NCBI RefSeq assembly: GCF_030272615.1
Contig: NC_081407.1
Coordinates: 142,168,897 to 142,232,896 of the forward strand
DNA length: 64,000 bases
Direction of reading: 5' to 3'
Source of the DNA: Cryptomeria japonica
Taxonomy: Eukaryota; Streptophyta; Pinopsida; Cupressales; Cupressaceae
Part shown: positions 36,775-48,467 of the stretch, in pieces
Layout: the number at the start of each line of letters is the position of its first letter
Numbering within the stretch: the stretch's first letter is position 1
Notes under the pieces: model-generated
Databases searched by the model: none
What the model saw: the letters and a program-made list of their open reading frames with translations, nothing else
Told to the model about the DNA's origin: nothing
Program-made: the position numbers and the translations under genes

Positions 36775-37969
36775 TGTAGTGTCATAAAATTGCAACCCTG
36801 GCAATTTTTTACCACATTAGGGTCCTCATGCATGTGAGACCGAATCCCCTATCCTAATCAGAGACCGAAGACTGCTCAACCCCTGAAAACTACTTCTCCC
36901 TTGCCCTCTGCACCACCCTATCTGCACTCTGTCCTGGACAAAAGGGCACCCTACCTTATTTTTGGGGCAGGACCCTTCCTAAGTTTGCATTGAAGGTTGT
37001 GTAGTGAGCGGGAAAACTTCCCCGATGTCGGCCTATGACGAAAATCAGTTTCATTAACCCTAATTTATAAGTATATAAGTTGCATTTTCCCTCTCATTTG
37101 GACAAGCTGGAGAAGTTGGAGGAGTGGGAACTTTACATGAGATCAAGCATTCAAGATAATTTAAGCATTTAAGCATTTGTTTCTAGCATTGAGCATTCTC
37201 AAGTCTCCCTTCAAGGCTACGTGTTGCATTCAAGTCAAGGATTCAACCATTGAAGAGGAGATTCATTCCAACACTCAATTCCACACAAGCATATCTACCT
37301 ACATTCTATCTACAACCTCCCTTGAGGTGATTTACATTTCAGTCTTTCATTCACATTCACTTGCAAGTACTTTCTTTTATTATTTGGTTAATTCCAAAAC
37401 TGGGGTTTGACTTGAAGGCAAACCCCCAATCCCAACCCATTTTCCTATCTTTTATGTGTGTAGGTTGTAGGTGCGCAGCTGTACTTTCAGATTTGGACTC
37501 CATTTGCAGAGATGGAATAACCCTTTTTCATTTTGTAGATTTTTAGGAGGACAGTGTACATTCATGCCACAGCTTGGACAACTTTTTCTCAAATTCACAA
37601 GGTGACTTTGTCTCGACAGATTACTACCAGATCCAGGTGCACAACTTCATCCAACACTTGGATCTCAAGTTATAATCAGTTCTTTGTCACTTTTGTACTT
37701 AGTCTCTATACATAATTCAATCAATTCCTTTCCATTCCAAATAGAAGAGGGAATTAACTTATCATTCTCATTTCATTCAGAATTCTATCTACTTCTTTGG
37801 AGGTTGAGTCTAGTGAAATCCCCCCCCTCTTCCAATGTAATGCGTGAAAATTGTTTGAAGGGAAATCTGTAGTGAAACTCTAATCTCTCCTTGGAGGGAA
37901 AGGGTAGTTTTCCTCTTGATCTCTCATTCACACATTTTTCACCCACCATTACATTTTGGTGACATTACA
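36775..37969 (+). mobile_element. Element A 3' LTR with a 16-bp tail
   Basis: Positions 36775-37953 match the 5' LTR, to CCACCATTACA. A further 16 bases, TTTTGGTGACATTACA, come before the right target duplication. The first nine of these equal the start of the primer-site region after the 5' LTR. Confidence 0.8.
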
Positions 37970-38194
37970 AATACCAACAGATCCCAATAGATTACCAAAA
38001 ATAGAGGAGATGAAAATAGGGTTAACACGAGAAAATAGAGGCATCTCAACAAGAACCTCAAGTCTTAATGATAATCAATGCCCTTATCAACAACAATAGA
38101 GACAAGTATTTGTCTCTCTTGATTCAAAATGGAGCAAAGTTGCCTCCTAATTTTGACATCTCCATTATTACACCACCAGGAGTGACATTAACTT

Positions 38195-39667
38195 TGTTGG
38201 CCTTATGTGAACCGGTATGAGAACATAATAACATTGTATGTTGTCATTGATGTCAATATGTTGAAGAGGTGAGAACCGGTGTAACACTATGAACCGGCAT
38301 TTGTGTTAAAGTGAAGCGGTGTGTTTGTTCAAGGTGAACCGGCATATGGTTATGGGAACCGGCACATGGGAGCGTTGTATGACTACCGGTTGGTAGCCTC
38401 AACTTCAGGGTTTCCAGTTGAAGTGCTTCAAGCCTGTGTGGCTCAACCAGTGACTTTGTGTGATGAGTTAGCATGGTAACGAAGAACAGATCATGTTGCC
38501 ACGTAAGCCTTGTGCGCGTGAAGGGTCTTGCATGAAGGAGATTGTTTCTATCTACCTCAGGAATGTGTGAAGTCTGTAAAATGGTAATAATGTGTGATGG
38601 GTTATTAGCCGCCATGAAATCGGTGGAAATGGATGATGGAGAATGTCTTGAGATTGGATCAAGAAGTGTTGCATTTAATGCAGTGTGCTCAATGGTCCGG
38701 ATTGAACCATTTGAATTCCTTAACGTAACAGGTTTTAGGGTTTAGGGATTATGTTACCGGCCTATCTATTTTCCTATAAGGTCGATGTTGTGATTCTTTC
38801 TAAGGTTGTTGGTAAAAGTTGTGTGTGTGTATCCAAGAGAAGGGATATGTGATTATTGATAGACCAAAAGGAGAGAAGTGATACCTACAGAGTGTAAGTG
38901 CAGAAGGTGAAGAGGAGCTTAAGTGGATCTACATTGGCATTGAGTGTTGTTACCAGATCATTGTAATACCTATTGATCTCTAACCACTTCAACAGTTGAG
39001 AAACCCCTTAACAAAGTAGCTTTAACAGGCTTGCTATAAATCCTTTAACAGGGTGACTCAAAACCATTGAGTTCTTGAAATCCTCTAACAAGGTAGCCTT
39101 TAACAAGGTTTAACCCTTAACCGGGTATTCTAGCCATCCCTTAACCGGGTGATCCCTAACAGGATTGGTTCCTAATAGAACCTATTGTATTAGTCTTTAA
39201 CCGGACAAGGCTCCTAATAGAGCGGACTTCTAAAGAGTTCAAAAACAAGCTTGTGGGTATTCATCATCACCATGGTTTTTCCCTGTTGGGTTTCCACGTG
39301 AAAAATATGTGTGTTATGTGTGATGTCTTCTTCATGTGATGCTTTGTTGTTTTCTATCAAGCGGTGAATCTTGTTGATCTAGTTGTTCATATGTATATCT
39401 TTGATGGTAGATTACTTGTTCATGCATTAGGGTGAAAAGGAAATGAAGTGTTAGATTGTATGAGAAGATAAGCGTCAGCCGGTTTATGCTTGTCTCAGTT
39501 ATTCTGGGTTTTGTCGGTTGTACTCTATTTGAGGACCGGTGTCACTGTTTGTCTGTCAATGCATAGTGTCTGCAGACAAACTGGTTCAAGAGTGTATTTT
39601 AATCTGTATTGATTCACCCCCCCTCTCAGTACCGGTTGGGTACTACTCATTCATCATTGTGTTATCA
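38195..39667 (+). mobile_element. Element C 5' LTR
   Basis: Starts TGTTGGCCTTATGTG and ends ATTGTGTTATCA. The first 230 bases hold at least five GAACCGG-like words. TATAAGG is at 38775-38781. A later stretch (39000-39230) holds about ten TTAACAGGGT-like words, and a CCCCCCC tract lies near the end. Frames in it (such as 38542-38745) recur in the 3' LTR and are not genes. Confidence 0.9.
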
Positions 39668-39669
39668 AT

Positions 39670-39681
39670 TGGTATCAAAGC
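39670..39681 (+). other. Primer-binding site of element C (initiator-Met type)
   Basis: TGGTATCAAAGC lies two bases after the LTR. It matches the usual plant site TGGTATCAGAGC at 11 of 12 positions. Confidence 0.85.
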
Positions 39682-39738
39682 GTCCTTCAGGTCCTCTATG
39701 TTATAAGCTTAACCGCTTAAGGTAAAGATCCCAATCTA

Positions 39739-41280
39739 ATGATAAAAAGGGAAGGTCCAAAGTTTAACAGAGAAAATTTCAGTATATGGAAAGACAAAAT
39801 GAAGATATACATCAGGAGCATGGGTGCTCAACACTGGAGCTATGTTGAGAATGCCTATGTTGCCCCTACGGGTACTCTCACCGATGACCAAAAGAGAGAG
39901 ATACAAGAGAATGGGCAAGTCATGGAAGCCCTAATTAGTAGTTTATCTGACATTGAGTTTATTGATTTCTAAGATAAGGAAAATCCCAAAGAGGTATGGG
40001 ATACTCTTGAAAATATCTATGGCGGTGATGAGCATGTAAAACAAGCTAAGGAAGAAAGCCTTAGAGGGAAGTTTGAAGATATGTGGATGGTTGAAGGTGA
40101 GACCATTCAATAGTATGGAATAAGAATCAAAACCGTTGTTGGAGATATCAAGAGTGCAGGTGGTAAAATAGAAGATTCCACTATGGTAAGCAAAGTCCTG
40201 AGATCCCTATTGTCAGTTTATGCAATAAGGGTTGCTGCTATTCAAGAGATGAGATCAATAGACAAGACTAAGGTATCCCTAGACTCCATCATTGCAAAGT
40301 TGACAGCCTATGAGCTAAATAGTTTTGATGGCAGTGTACAAAAGATTGAATCAACTTTTAAAGCTCCTGCAGTACCATCCAGAAAAGGAAAAGAGGCTAG
40401 CACTAGTGGTGAACCAAGACAGAGCAGAGAAATGGATGATGAGGAGATTTTGATGGCATTTGAAGCTCTCCTTGTCGGGAAACTTCCTAAAGGAACCAGA
40501 AAATACAAAGGTAAGCTACCTTTGAAATGTTTTTCCTGTAACCGGATAGGACATATTGTTGTAAACTATCCTAATGGCGACAATAAGGACAAACCGGAAA
40601 GGTTCAATAAATTCAAAGGAGGAAACCGGAGAAACTATTTTGTGGCAGTTGATGAAGGTGTCACAGATGAGGAATCAGAGGATGAAGAAAATGAAGATAT
40701 TGTGTTTGTTGCTGTCAAGGAAGATGTGTCAGACAAGAAAGCTCTTGTCTCCCGGTTTGATAATTCCAATGAGTGGATCATTGACAGTAGCTGTTCTCAC
40801 CATATGACTGGTGACCGGAGCAAGTTTCTATCCTTGGAAGAGTATGATGGTGGTGTGGTTTGCTTTGGCAATGATGCACCATGCATGGTCAAAGGCAGAG
40901 GGTCTATCTCTCTTAATGGAAAGAGTAGTGCTGACAATGTGTATTGGGTTGATGGTCTCAGACACAACCTTCTGAGTGTTGCCCAGCTGAATGATAGTGG
41001 CCTCACTCTAGAATTCAAGAATGGAGTTTGCAGAATCAAAGGAAAGAATGGTGAATTGGTGGCCACCGGCATGCAAACCAAAGGTAACCTATTTCAGCTC
41101 AATGCAAATATAAGTACATGTCTTATGGCTAAATTTGATGATAGTTGGATATGGCATAGGAGACTCTATCATGTAAACTTTGATAACATTGTGAAGGCTA
41201 GTAAGATCGAGGCAATTAGAGGGTTGTCGGTGCTAAGAAAACCAGATAATACCTTGTGTAGAGAGTGCCAATTGGAAAAA
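39739..41280 (+). pseudogene. Element C gag, zinc knuckle, protease and pre-integrase region
   Basis: One frame opens at the ATG 39739 (MIKREGPKFNRENFSIW). Stops are TAA at 39970-39972 and TAG at 40111-40113; from 40183 it is open to 41364. The knuckle CFSCNRIGHIVVNY has lost its last Cys. The protease strand is WIIDSSCSHHMTGD, with Ser where the DSG glycine is expected. The pre-integrase part has HRRLYHVNFDNI. Near 41275 one base is missing and the frame moves to the integrase segment. Gag forms the particle, and the protease would cut the polyprotein. Confidence 0.85.
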
Positions 41281-43793
41281 TGTCTTCCTCGGCCTTTAAA
41301 GGTAAATCTTTCACTGCTGACAACTTGCTTGATCTTGTGCATACTGATTTGTGTGGTCCTATGAAAACTAGAAGTGTGCAGGGTGATAGGTACTTCATGA
41401 TTCTCACTGCCGACTGCTCAAGAATAATGTGGGTCACATTCTTGAAAGACAAGTCTGAAGCCTTTGTAAAGTTCAAAGCTTTTAGAGCATTAGTGGAGAA
41501 GGAAAGTGATAAAAGGATCAAGTGCCTGAGAACTGATCAAGGAGGGGAGTTCACTTCCGTTGAATTCAACAAGTACTGTGAAGAACATGGCATCAAGAGG
41601 AAACTGTCTACCCCCCGGACTCCACAACAGAATGTCCTAGCAGAGAGGAATAATTGGACTGTAGTTGGAGCAGCTAGAACCATGTTGATTCAAGGAAAGG
41701 TAGCTCACACCTTTTGGAGAGAAGCGGTGAGCACTGTAGTCTACACAATGAACCGAGTACTCATCAAGAAAGGTAAGGATAAAACTCCTTGTGAGTACTA
41801 GACCGGTAACACACCTGTGGTTAGTTACTTTAAAGTGTTTGGTAGCAAATGTTACATCAAGAGGAGTGAACACCAAAGCAAATTTGATGTGAAATGTGAT
41901 GAGAGAATATTCCTAGGATATTCCACCAAGAGCAAAGCTCTCAAGTGTTTCAACAATAGGACTCAGAGAATTATGGAAAGCATCAATGTAAGAGTTGATG
42001 AAACCTCTTAGAAAACTGAGGAAACCGGCAGTGAGCAAGTGGTAAATGAACTAGTTGTAACATTCTAGGAATCGGTTGTCAGTCAACCAAGTACCAGTAA
42101 CAGTGTTCCTACACCAATAGATGTAGATGCTGATGGTGATGGAGATGAGGATGAAGAAAAAAAGCAAGAGGAATCCATTAAGACCATTCCTCAGTATGTC
42201 AAGCTGGATCATGATCCTAAGCAGATCATAGCAGATAAGGATGCAGGAATCCTTACTAGAAGAAAGGTCAAAGAAAACTCATGTATGATCTCTGAATTTG
42301 AGCCTAAACCATTCAAAGAGGCCCATAAAGATGAAGACTGGATCAAGGCAATGGAAGAGGAACTTGACCAAATAGAGAAAAATGGTGCATGGTCTTTAGT
42401 ACCTAGACCAGAGCATAAAAATGTCATTGGTACCAAATGGGTTTTCAAAAATAAGCTGAATGAGGATGGCATAGTGATTAGGAACAAAGACAGATTGGTG
42501 TGCAAAGGATATCCTCAAGAAGAAGGAGAAGACTATGGAGAAACCTTTGCTCCTATAGCCAGATTGGAAGGAGTTGGTATGCTTCTTACATATGCATCTT
42601 TTAAAGGTTTCAAAGTATATCAAATGGATGTAAAATCTGCATTCCTAAATGGAGTACTTGAAGAGGAGGTGTATATTGAGCAACCAGATGGGTTTTCCCT
42701 ATCTGAAGACAGTGACATGGTATGTAGGCTACATAAAGTCTAATATGGTCTAAAGCAAACACCTAGAGCATGGTATGAACATCTGCATTCCCATCTTGTG
42801 AAGATTGGATTTGAGAGAACAAGTGAAGATAGCAATATCTACTTGAAGTCTGAAGGTGATCAGATCTTGATCTGTGAGGTATTTGTTGATGACATTATCT
42901 TTGGTGGAGATGACAAGATGAGTCATGAGTTTGATGATGAGATGAAGAAAGAGTTTGAGATGTCACTCATAGGGGAGATTAAATTCTTCATTAGACTACA
43001 GATCCAGTAGATGAAACAAGGAATCTTTCTCACTCAGTCCAAGTATGTCAAAGAGGTGTTGAAGACCTTTGGCATGGAAGATAGCAAACTGGTTGGTACT
43101 CTGATGGTGACTAGTTGTAAACTATCCAAAGAAGATGACTCGGCATTGGTTGATGAGAAGGAATACCGATCAATGATTGGTAAGTTGCATTATGTAGTGC
43201 ATAGCAGACCGGATATTGCACATACAGTTGGCATTACTGCAAGATTCCAGAAAAGCCCAAGAGAATCCCACTTGGTTGTAGTCAAGCGGATTCTTAGGTA
43301 TCTGAAGGGAACTATTGACTATGGATTGTGCTATCCATATAGAAAGGATTTCAACTTGAAAGTATACACAGATGCTGATTGGGCTGGCAATATAGATGAC
43401 CGAAAAAGCACAACCGGTGGTGCATTCTTTCTCGGTGGTAGACTAGTCTCATGGATGAGTAAGAAGCAGAGTTGTATCTCTCAGTCTACAGCAAAAGCAG
43501 AGTATGTTGTAGCTTTTATGAACTGCACTCAGACAATTTGGATGAAGCATGTATTAAATGGCTTCAAAGTTCCTGTATCTGAACCAGTAAGTATATTTTG
43601 TGACAATACTAGTGCAATTAATATCTCCAAGAATCTGGTTTTATATTTTAGAACCAAGCACTTTGAGCTTAAGTATCATTTCTTGAGGGAAAAGGTTCAG
43701 AACAAAGAGATTGCACTGGAACATGTTTCCAGTCAAGAGCAATTAGTAGACATATTCACCAAGCCTCTCCCAAAGGCTACATTATGTACTTAA
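41265..43793 (+). pseudogene. Element C integrase, reverse transcriptase and RNase H
   Basis: A single frame runs from 41265 to 43793 with stops at 41799, 42009, 42066, 42741 and 43008. The integrase triad is visible: D in VHTDLCGP, D in RTDQGGEF and E in VLAERNN. RT shows [12 protein letters not shown] and FVDDIIFGG, and RNase H shows DADWAGNIDDRKSTTGG and SQSTAKAEYV. The end is FTKPLPKATL. Four of the five stops are TAG, replacing expected Trp or Gln codons where the family residue is clear. Confidence 0.9.
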
Positions 43794-44070
43794 GAGGTGA
43801 ATTAGGGGTGTTTCCCCTTTAGGAGGTGAACTAAAGGTATATGCTCCACATCAGTCAAGTATTGCATAGTCAAATTTTTCTTCAGGATTGATGTGTTGAA
43901 GGAGGCTACTCCTCAAGGGGAGTAGCATAATGGAACAAGGAATCTTGTGCCTCTACTTTGGCATTGTTGTCAAAGGGGGAGATCAAGATGTGAAGCAAAG
44001 AAGATATCTCCAGAAATTTGGGGAGAAGATGTGAAGTGGAGAGATATCTTTGTATATTGCCATTAATACC

Positions 44071-44082
44071 AAAGGGGGAGAT
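44071..44082 (+). other. Polypurine tract of element C
   Basis: AAAGGGGGAGAT directly precedes the 3' LTR start TGCTGGCATTATG. Confidence 0.8.
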
Positions 44083-45582
44083 TGCTGGCATTATGTGAAC
44101 CGGTATGAGAACATAATGACATTGTATGTTGTCATTGATGTCAATATGTTGAAGAGGTGAGAACCAGCATATGTGAGAACTGGTGTAACACTATGAACCG
44201 ACATTTGTGTCAAAGGGAAGCGGTGTGTTTGTTCAAGGTGAACCGGTATATGGTTATGGGAACCGACACATGGAAGCGTTGTATGACTGTCGGTTGGTAG
44301 TCTCAACTTCAAGGTTTCTGATTGAAGTGCTTCAAGCCTGTGTGGCTCAACTGGTGACTTTGTGTGATGAGTTAGCATGGTAACAAAGAATAGATCATGT
44401 TGCCACGTAAGCCTTGTGTGCATGAAGGATCTTGCATGAAGGATCTTGCATGAAGGAGATTGTTCCTATCTACCTCAGGAATGTGCAAAGTCTGTAAAAC
44501 GGTGATAATGTGTGATGGGTTATCAGCCACCATGAAATCAGTGGAAATCGACAATGGAGAATGTCTTGAGATTGGATTAAGAACTATTGCATTTAATGCA
44601 TTGTGCTCAATGGTCCAGATTGAACCGTTTGAATTTCTTAATGTAACAGGTTTTAGGGTTTAGGGTTTATGCTACTGACCTATCTGTTTTCCTATAAGGT
44701 TGATGTGATTCTTTCTAAGGTTGTTGGCAAAAGTTGTGTGTGTGTATCCAAGAGAAAGGATACGTGATTCTTGCTAGACCAAAAGGAGAGAAGTGATACC
44801 TGTAGAGTGTAAGTGCAGAAGGTGAAGAGGAGCTTAAGAAGATCTGCATTGGCATTGAGTGTTGTTACGAGATCATTGTAATACCTATTGATCTCTAACC
44901 ACTTCAACAGCTGAGAAACCCCTTAACAGGGTAGCTTTAACAAGCTTGCTGTAAATCCTTTAATAGGGTGACTCAAAACCACTGAGTTCTTGAAATCCTC
45001 TAACAAGGTAACCTTTAACAGGGTTTAACCCTTAACTGGGTATTCTAGCCATCCCTTAACCAGGTGATCCCTAACAAGGTCGGTTCCTAATAGAACCTAT
45101 TTTATCAATCTTTAACCGAACAAGGCTCCTAATGGAGCGGACTTCTAAAGAGTTCAAAAATAATCTTGTGGGTATTCATCCCCACCATGGTTTTTCCCTA
45201 TTGGGTTTCCATGTGAAAAATATGTGTGTTATGTGTGATGTCTTCTTCATGTGATGCTTTGTTGTTTTCTGTCAAGCAGTGAATCTTGTTGATCTAGTTG
45301 CTCATATGTATATCTTTGATGGTAGATTACATGTTCATGCATTAGGTAGAAAAGGAAATGAAGTGTTAGATTGTATGAGAAGATAAGCATCAGCCAGTTT
45401 ATGCTTGTCTCAGTTATTCTGGGTTTTGCCGGTTGTATTATGTTTGAGGACCGGTGTCACTGTTTGTCTGTCAATGCACAGTGTCTGCAGACAAACCGGT
45501 TCAAGAGTGTGTTTTAGTCTATATTGATTCACCCCCCCTCTCAATATTGGTTGGGTACTACTCATTCATCATTGTGTTATCA
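44083..45582 (+). mobile_element. Element C 3' LTR
   Basis: Collinear with the 5' LTR, slightly longer. It has a doubled GAAGGATCTTGCAT near 44425-44455 and a short extra GAACCAGCATATGTGA near 44161-44176. It ends ATTGTGTTATCA at 45582. Confidence 0.9.
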
Positions 45583-46964
45583 AAATCTAAATACGACATA
45601 GATTACCAATTCATATACAATAACAATTCCTACACAGTGTTGCTCCAAGCACACAAGCAGTTCCAACTCAGTTAAACACAACACAAGTCGTTGTGAGTTC
45701 CGGACAAATGACAGGGGATACTTCAACAAGGTTCCAATCAATGCCCCTTTTTAACTCACAAGCCATTAGTACTCCATAAGTAACTACGTCGGTATCAGCT
45801 GGATTTGCAACTAGTAGCCAAGGGATACAACATAGACATACCAATCCCTTTCAGTTTACTCAAGCTAACACAATGCCTCAGTTTACATACTACACAACAC
45901 CTAGTGGTGGTTTCAATATAGTACAAAGTCAAGCATCTTCAACAACACCAGTATGCACCACCACTTCACCATATGTTGCAAACATGTTCCCATCAGGCAT
46001 ACCTTTGACGCATACAAAATTTTTGACTCAACAAGTCCAAAACTTACAAAAGCAAATGGTGAGCATGCAAGCAAGCAAGGACAAGAAAATCTACACAATG
46101 GAAGATCTCAAACCTTATCCCTATGATAGGTCTCTATACATGTCACCCTTCCCTCCACACTTTAAGACACCTAAGTTTGATAAATACAAAGGAAAGGGTG
46201 ATCCAAGGGATCATATAAGATTGTTTTTTGCATCTTGCATAGAAGTGGCACGTGAAGACACTTATCTACTAAGACTATTTCCTAAAAGTCTTGGATGGCC
46301 CGCATTGGAATGGTTCTCACATATACCTCCTAGAATTACTTCATGGGGGGAGCTAGTAGAGTTGTTTATCTCAAAGTTCTCTCATAATATAGACAATCCA
46401 GTGAGCCTAATAGACTTATGCACCACAAACTAGAAAGAAATAGAGACCTTTGCTATTTTTTTGCAAAGATGGAGGTCATTGTATAGAAGGTATCCAAGCA
46501 ATATACCAGAAGCAGAACAAGTGGACATATTCAGTGACAATCTCATTCTACTAGTCAAATATCCTTTGCAAATGCAATGTTTAGATACATTCAATGATAT
46601 CATAGAAAAAGGTCTCAAATGTGAAAAGGGATTGTTGGAGCAAGGTGTCTTTAAAAATAGCAAAGATTCAAGAGCACCCAATAATACAAATACAAATAAA
46701 CCCAATTTTTGGTCAAGGATCAAGAATATTAAAAATGATGGAGTGGTTGATGCAAAACTGGTCAATAGAGCTCAAACTGCAATATCATTACAAGGACCAA
46801 ACCATTTTCCTACAACAAATGTGAATCAGTCACAAGCAAATAATGCAACTTCAACCAACACCAATGCAGTGCAATGTAATGCAGTTAGGCCTCCAAGAAA
46901 TATGGCACCAAAAATAAATTTCACACCTTTGGGCGAACCTATTAATGCTTCTTTAAATAGTTGA
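45583..46964 (+). pseudogene. Element B gag, main part
   Basis: The segment 45873-46433 reads MPQFTYYTTPSGG and has a gag core, TPKFDKYKGKGDPRDHIRLF, then WPALEWFSHIPP and LVELFISKFSHN. After a TAG at 46431-46433 the other open segment (46461-46964) gives IETFAIFLQRWRSLYRR and a Gln/Asn-rich tail. This fold and the GKGDPRDHIR motif are typical of Tat-type gag. It is separated from its own N-terminus by elements A and C. Confidence 0.75.
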
Positions 46965-46969
46965 TACAA

Positions 46970-48467
46970 ACAAATATGATCACCTTGCCCAAAGCAAGAC
47001 CATATGAACCAGGCCCATTCAAACCGGCCTGGTGGAATGACAATGATTTATGTGACTATCATCGTTCCAAAGGACATAAAACATCTAGTTGTTACAAGCA
47101 CAAGAATCTCATCTAGGACCTCATAGATCAAGGTGATGTAATAGTAGATATAGATAAAGGATCAACAAACTAGGCAAATATCATATAAAAAGATCCTTTT
47201 GTGAAGCATAATCAAGGACAACACAATGCTGCCAATTACACCAAGGTTGCATATGATTATACAATCAATACAATTAGTGAAGGGGAGACAATGATAGCAA
47301 CTATCTCCATCAACCCTAGAAATAGAGATTGTGCAGTGGTAACCCACAGAGCCAAAGTCACATTGCAAGGAGTACCTCCTCGGGCACCTCATCAAGCAAG
47401 CAAATTTAATGTTGTGGATCAGCTAAAGAAGACTCTCGGTCAAATCTCACTCTTTGAGTTACTCATAATTTCACCAACTTATAGAGAAATTCTGGACAAA
47501 ACATTGCAATATTCAATAGTATCCAAAGACATGGATGAAAGGGTATTACAATAAATGGTGGGTACTATGACCACTTCATCTAGGGTGGCCTTCATAGAGA
47601 GAGACATCCCCACAGATAGAATCGGGCATAATTATCCTTTACATCTAGAAGCCTATGTTCATAACAAAAGTATAAAAAGAGTGCTCATAGATGGAGGGGC
47701 AGGACTGAATATCTGTACCCTTAAGTTGATCAATGAATTGGGTTACTCAAATCTTCACATAGACCAAACTAAGAAAATCAACATCAAGGCCTATGATGAT
47801 GAGGAACATCCCTTCGAAGGATTGGTCACATTACCAGTACAAATTGGACCAGTTACTAGAGATAGAAGATTCCAAGTATTGAACAAAGAATTGGGATACA
47901 ACATGCTATTAGGAGGCCCATGGATACATGTCATGCAGGCGGTGCCTTCTACTTTTCATCAATGCATCAAATTCCTAGTCAATGGAGTAGAAATAACTAT
48001 GCATGGGGATCCTAAACCCTTTCAACACTGCAATACTTTAAGAGAAAGCATAAACAATCAAGTTTTGATTAATCAAGCCACATTGCTTACTACACAAATG
48101 GAATCATTGAAAATCAAAGAAGCACGGAAAGATACACCTAAAACATCTTCTTTACAAATTGAGGATGGTTGTGGGGAATATTCTATCTCCAGTACATCAA
48201 ATGTCAGACAAGTATCTCTTTCTCCTAGATCTTTTGGAAAACCTTAAAATACTATGATGAGACAAGATAAAGGAAAGGAGATAATCAAATACTTAGATTC
48301 ATGTTCATTCATTAGATGGGGAGACTTGCAAGGAGAATCCCTAGAGGAAGATGTGAATCACTGGTTGTATAAGAAAGAAGATGACATGACAATAGGTCAC
48401 TTACCCTAGGATCATTATGGAAATGGTTTCAAAATGCTACAGAAACATGGGTATGATGGTACCACAA
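46970..48467 (+). pseudogene. Element B zinc knuckle and protease
   Basis: WWNDNDLCDYHRSKGHKTSS followed by CYKHK near 47030-47105 is the CxYHRxxGHxTxxC knuckle. Stops follow near 47116 and 47170. Segments 47201-47554 and 47555-48247, separated by one TAA, carry the protease with VLIDGGAGLNIC near 47685 and LLGGPWIHVMQAVPS near 47910. After a TAA at 48245, a further segment ends GFKMLQKHGYDG at the D insertion, where it joins QAWAYRNREE beyond 56340. Confidence 0.7.

Larger units (their letters stand above)
29150..37969 (+). mobile_element. Element A: non-autonomous LTR retrotransposon with gag and protease only
   Basis: The two LTRs (29150-30332 and 36775-37953) are close copies. A primer-site candidate follows the first, and a purine tract (AAGTGGGGGATAAA) precedes the second. 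The internal region encodes a gag-like protein and a protease-like segment, but I find no reverse transcriptase, RNase H or integrase, so another element would have to supply them. The flanks are gatac (29145-29149) and aatac (37970-37974), a duplication with one mismatch. Solo LTR F is inserted at 33735-34814. Without F the element is about 7.7 kb. Confidence 0.8.
38195..45582 (+). mobile_element. Element C: Ty1/copia retrotransposon, nearly full length
   Basis: LTRs at 38195-39667 and 44083-45582 bracket a primer site, gag-pro, integrase, RT and RNase H in copia order. The insertion lies in the gag of element B. The flanks aactt and aaatc agree at only three of five positions, so the target duplication is either mutated or lost. 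Stops and one frameshift make it inactive, but all domains are recognisable. Element E is the same family. Confidence 0.9.

Noticed and set aside
36775-37974. The second LTR of A as the 5' LTR of element B (tandem LTR-A-LTR-B structure)
   Set aside because: First considered because TTTTGGTGA follows it like a primer site. The gag frame of B joins across A, and gatac/aatac flank A, so nested insertion is better supported.
38195-45587. A clean target duplication for element C
   Set aside because: aactt and aaatc agree at only three of five positions, so I do not claim one.
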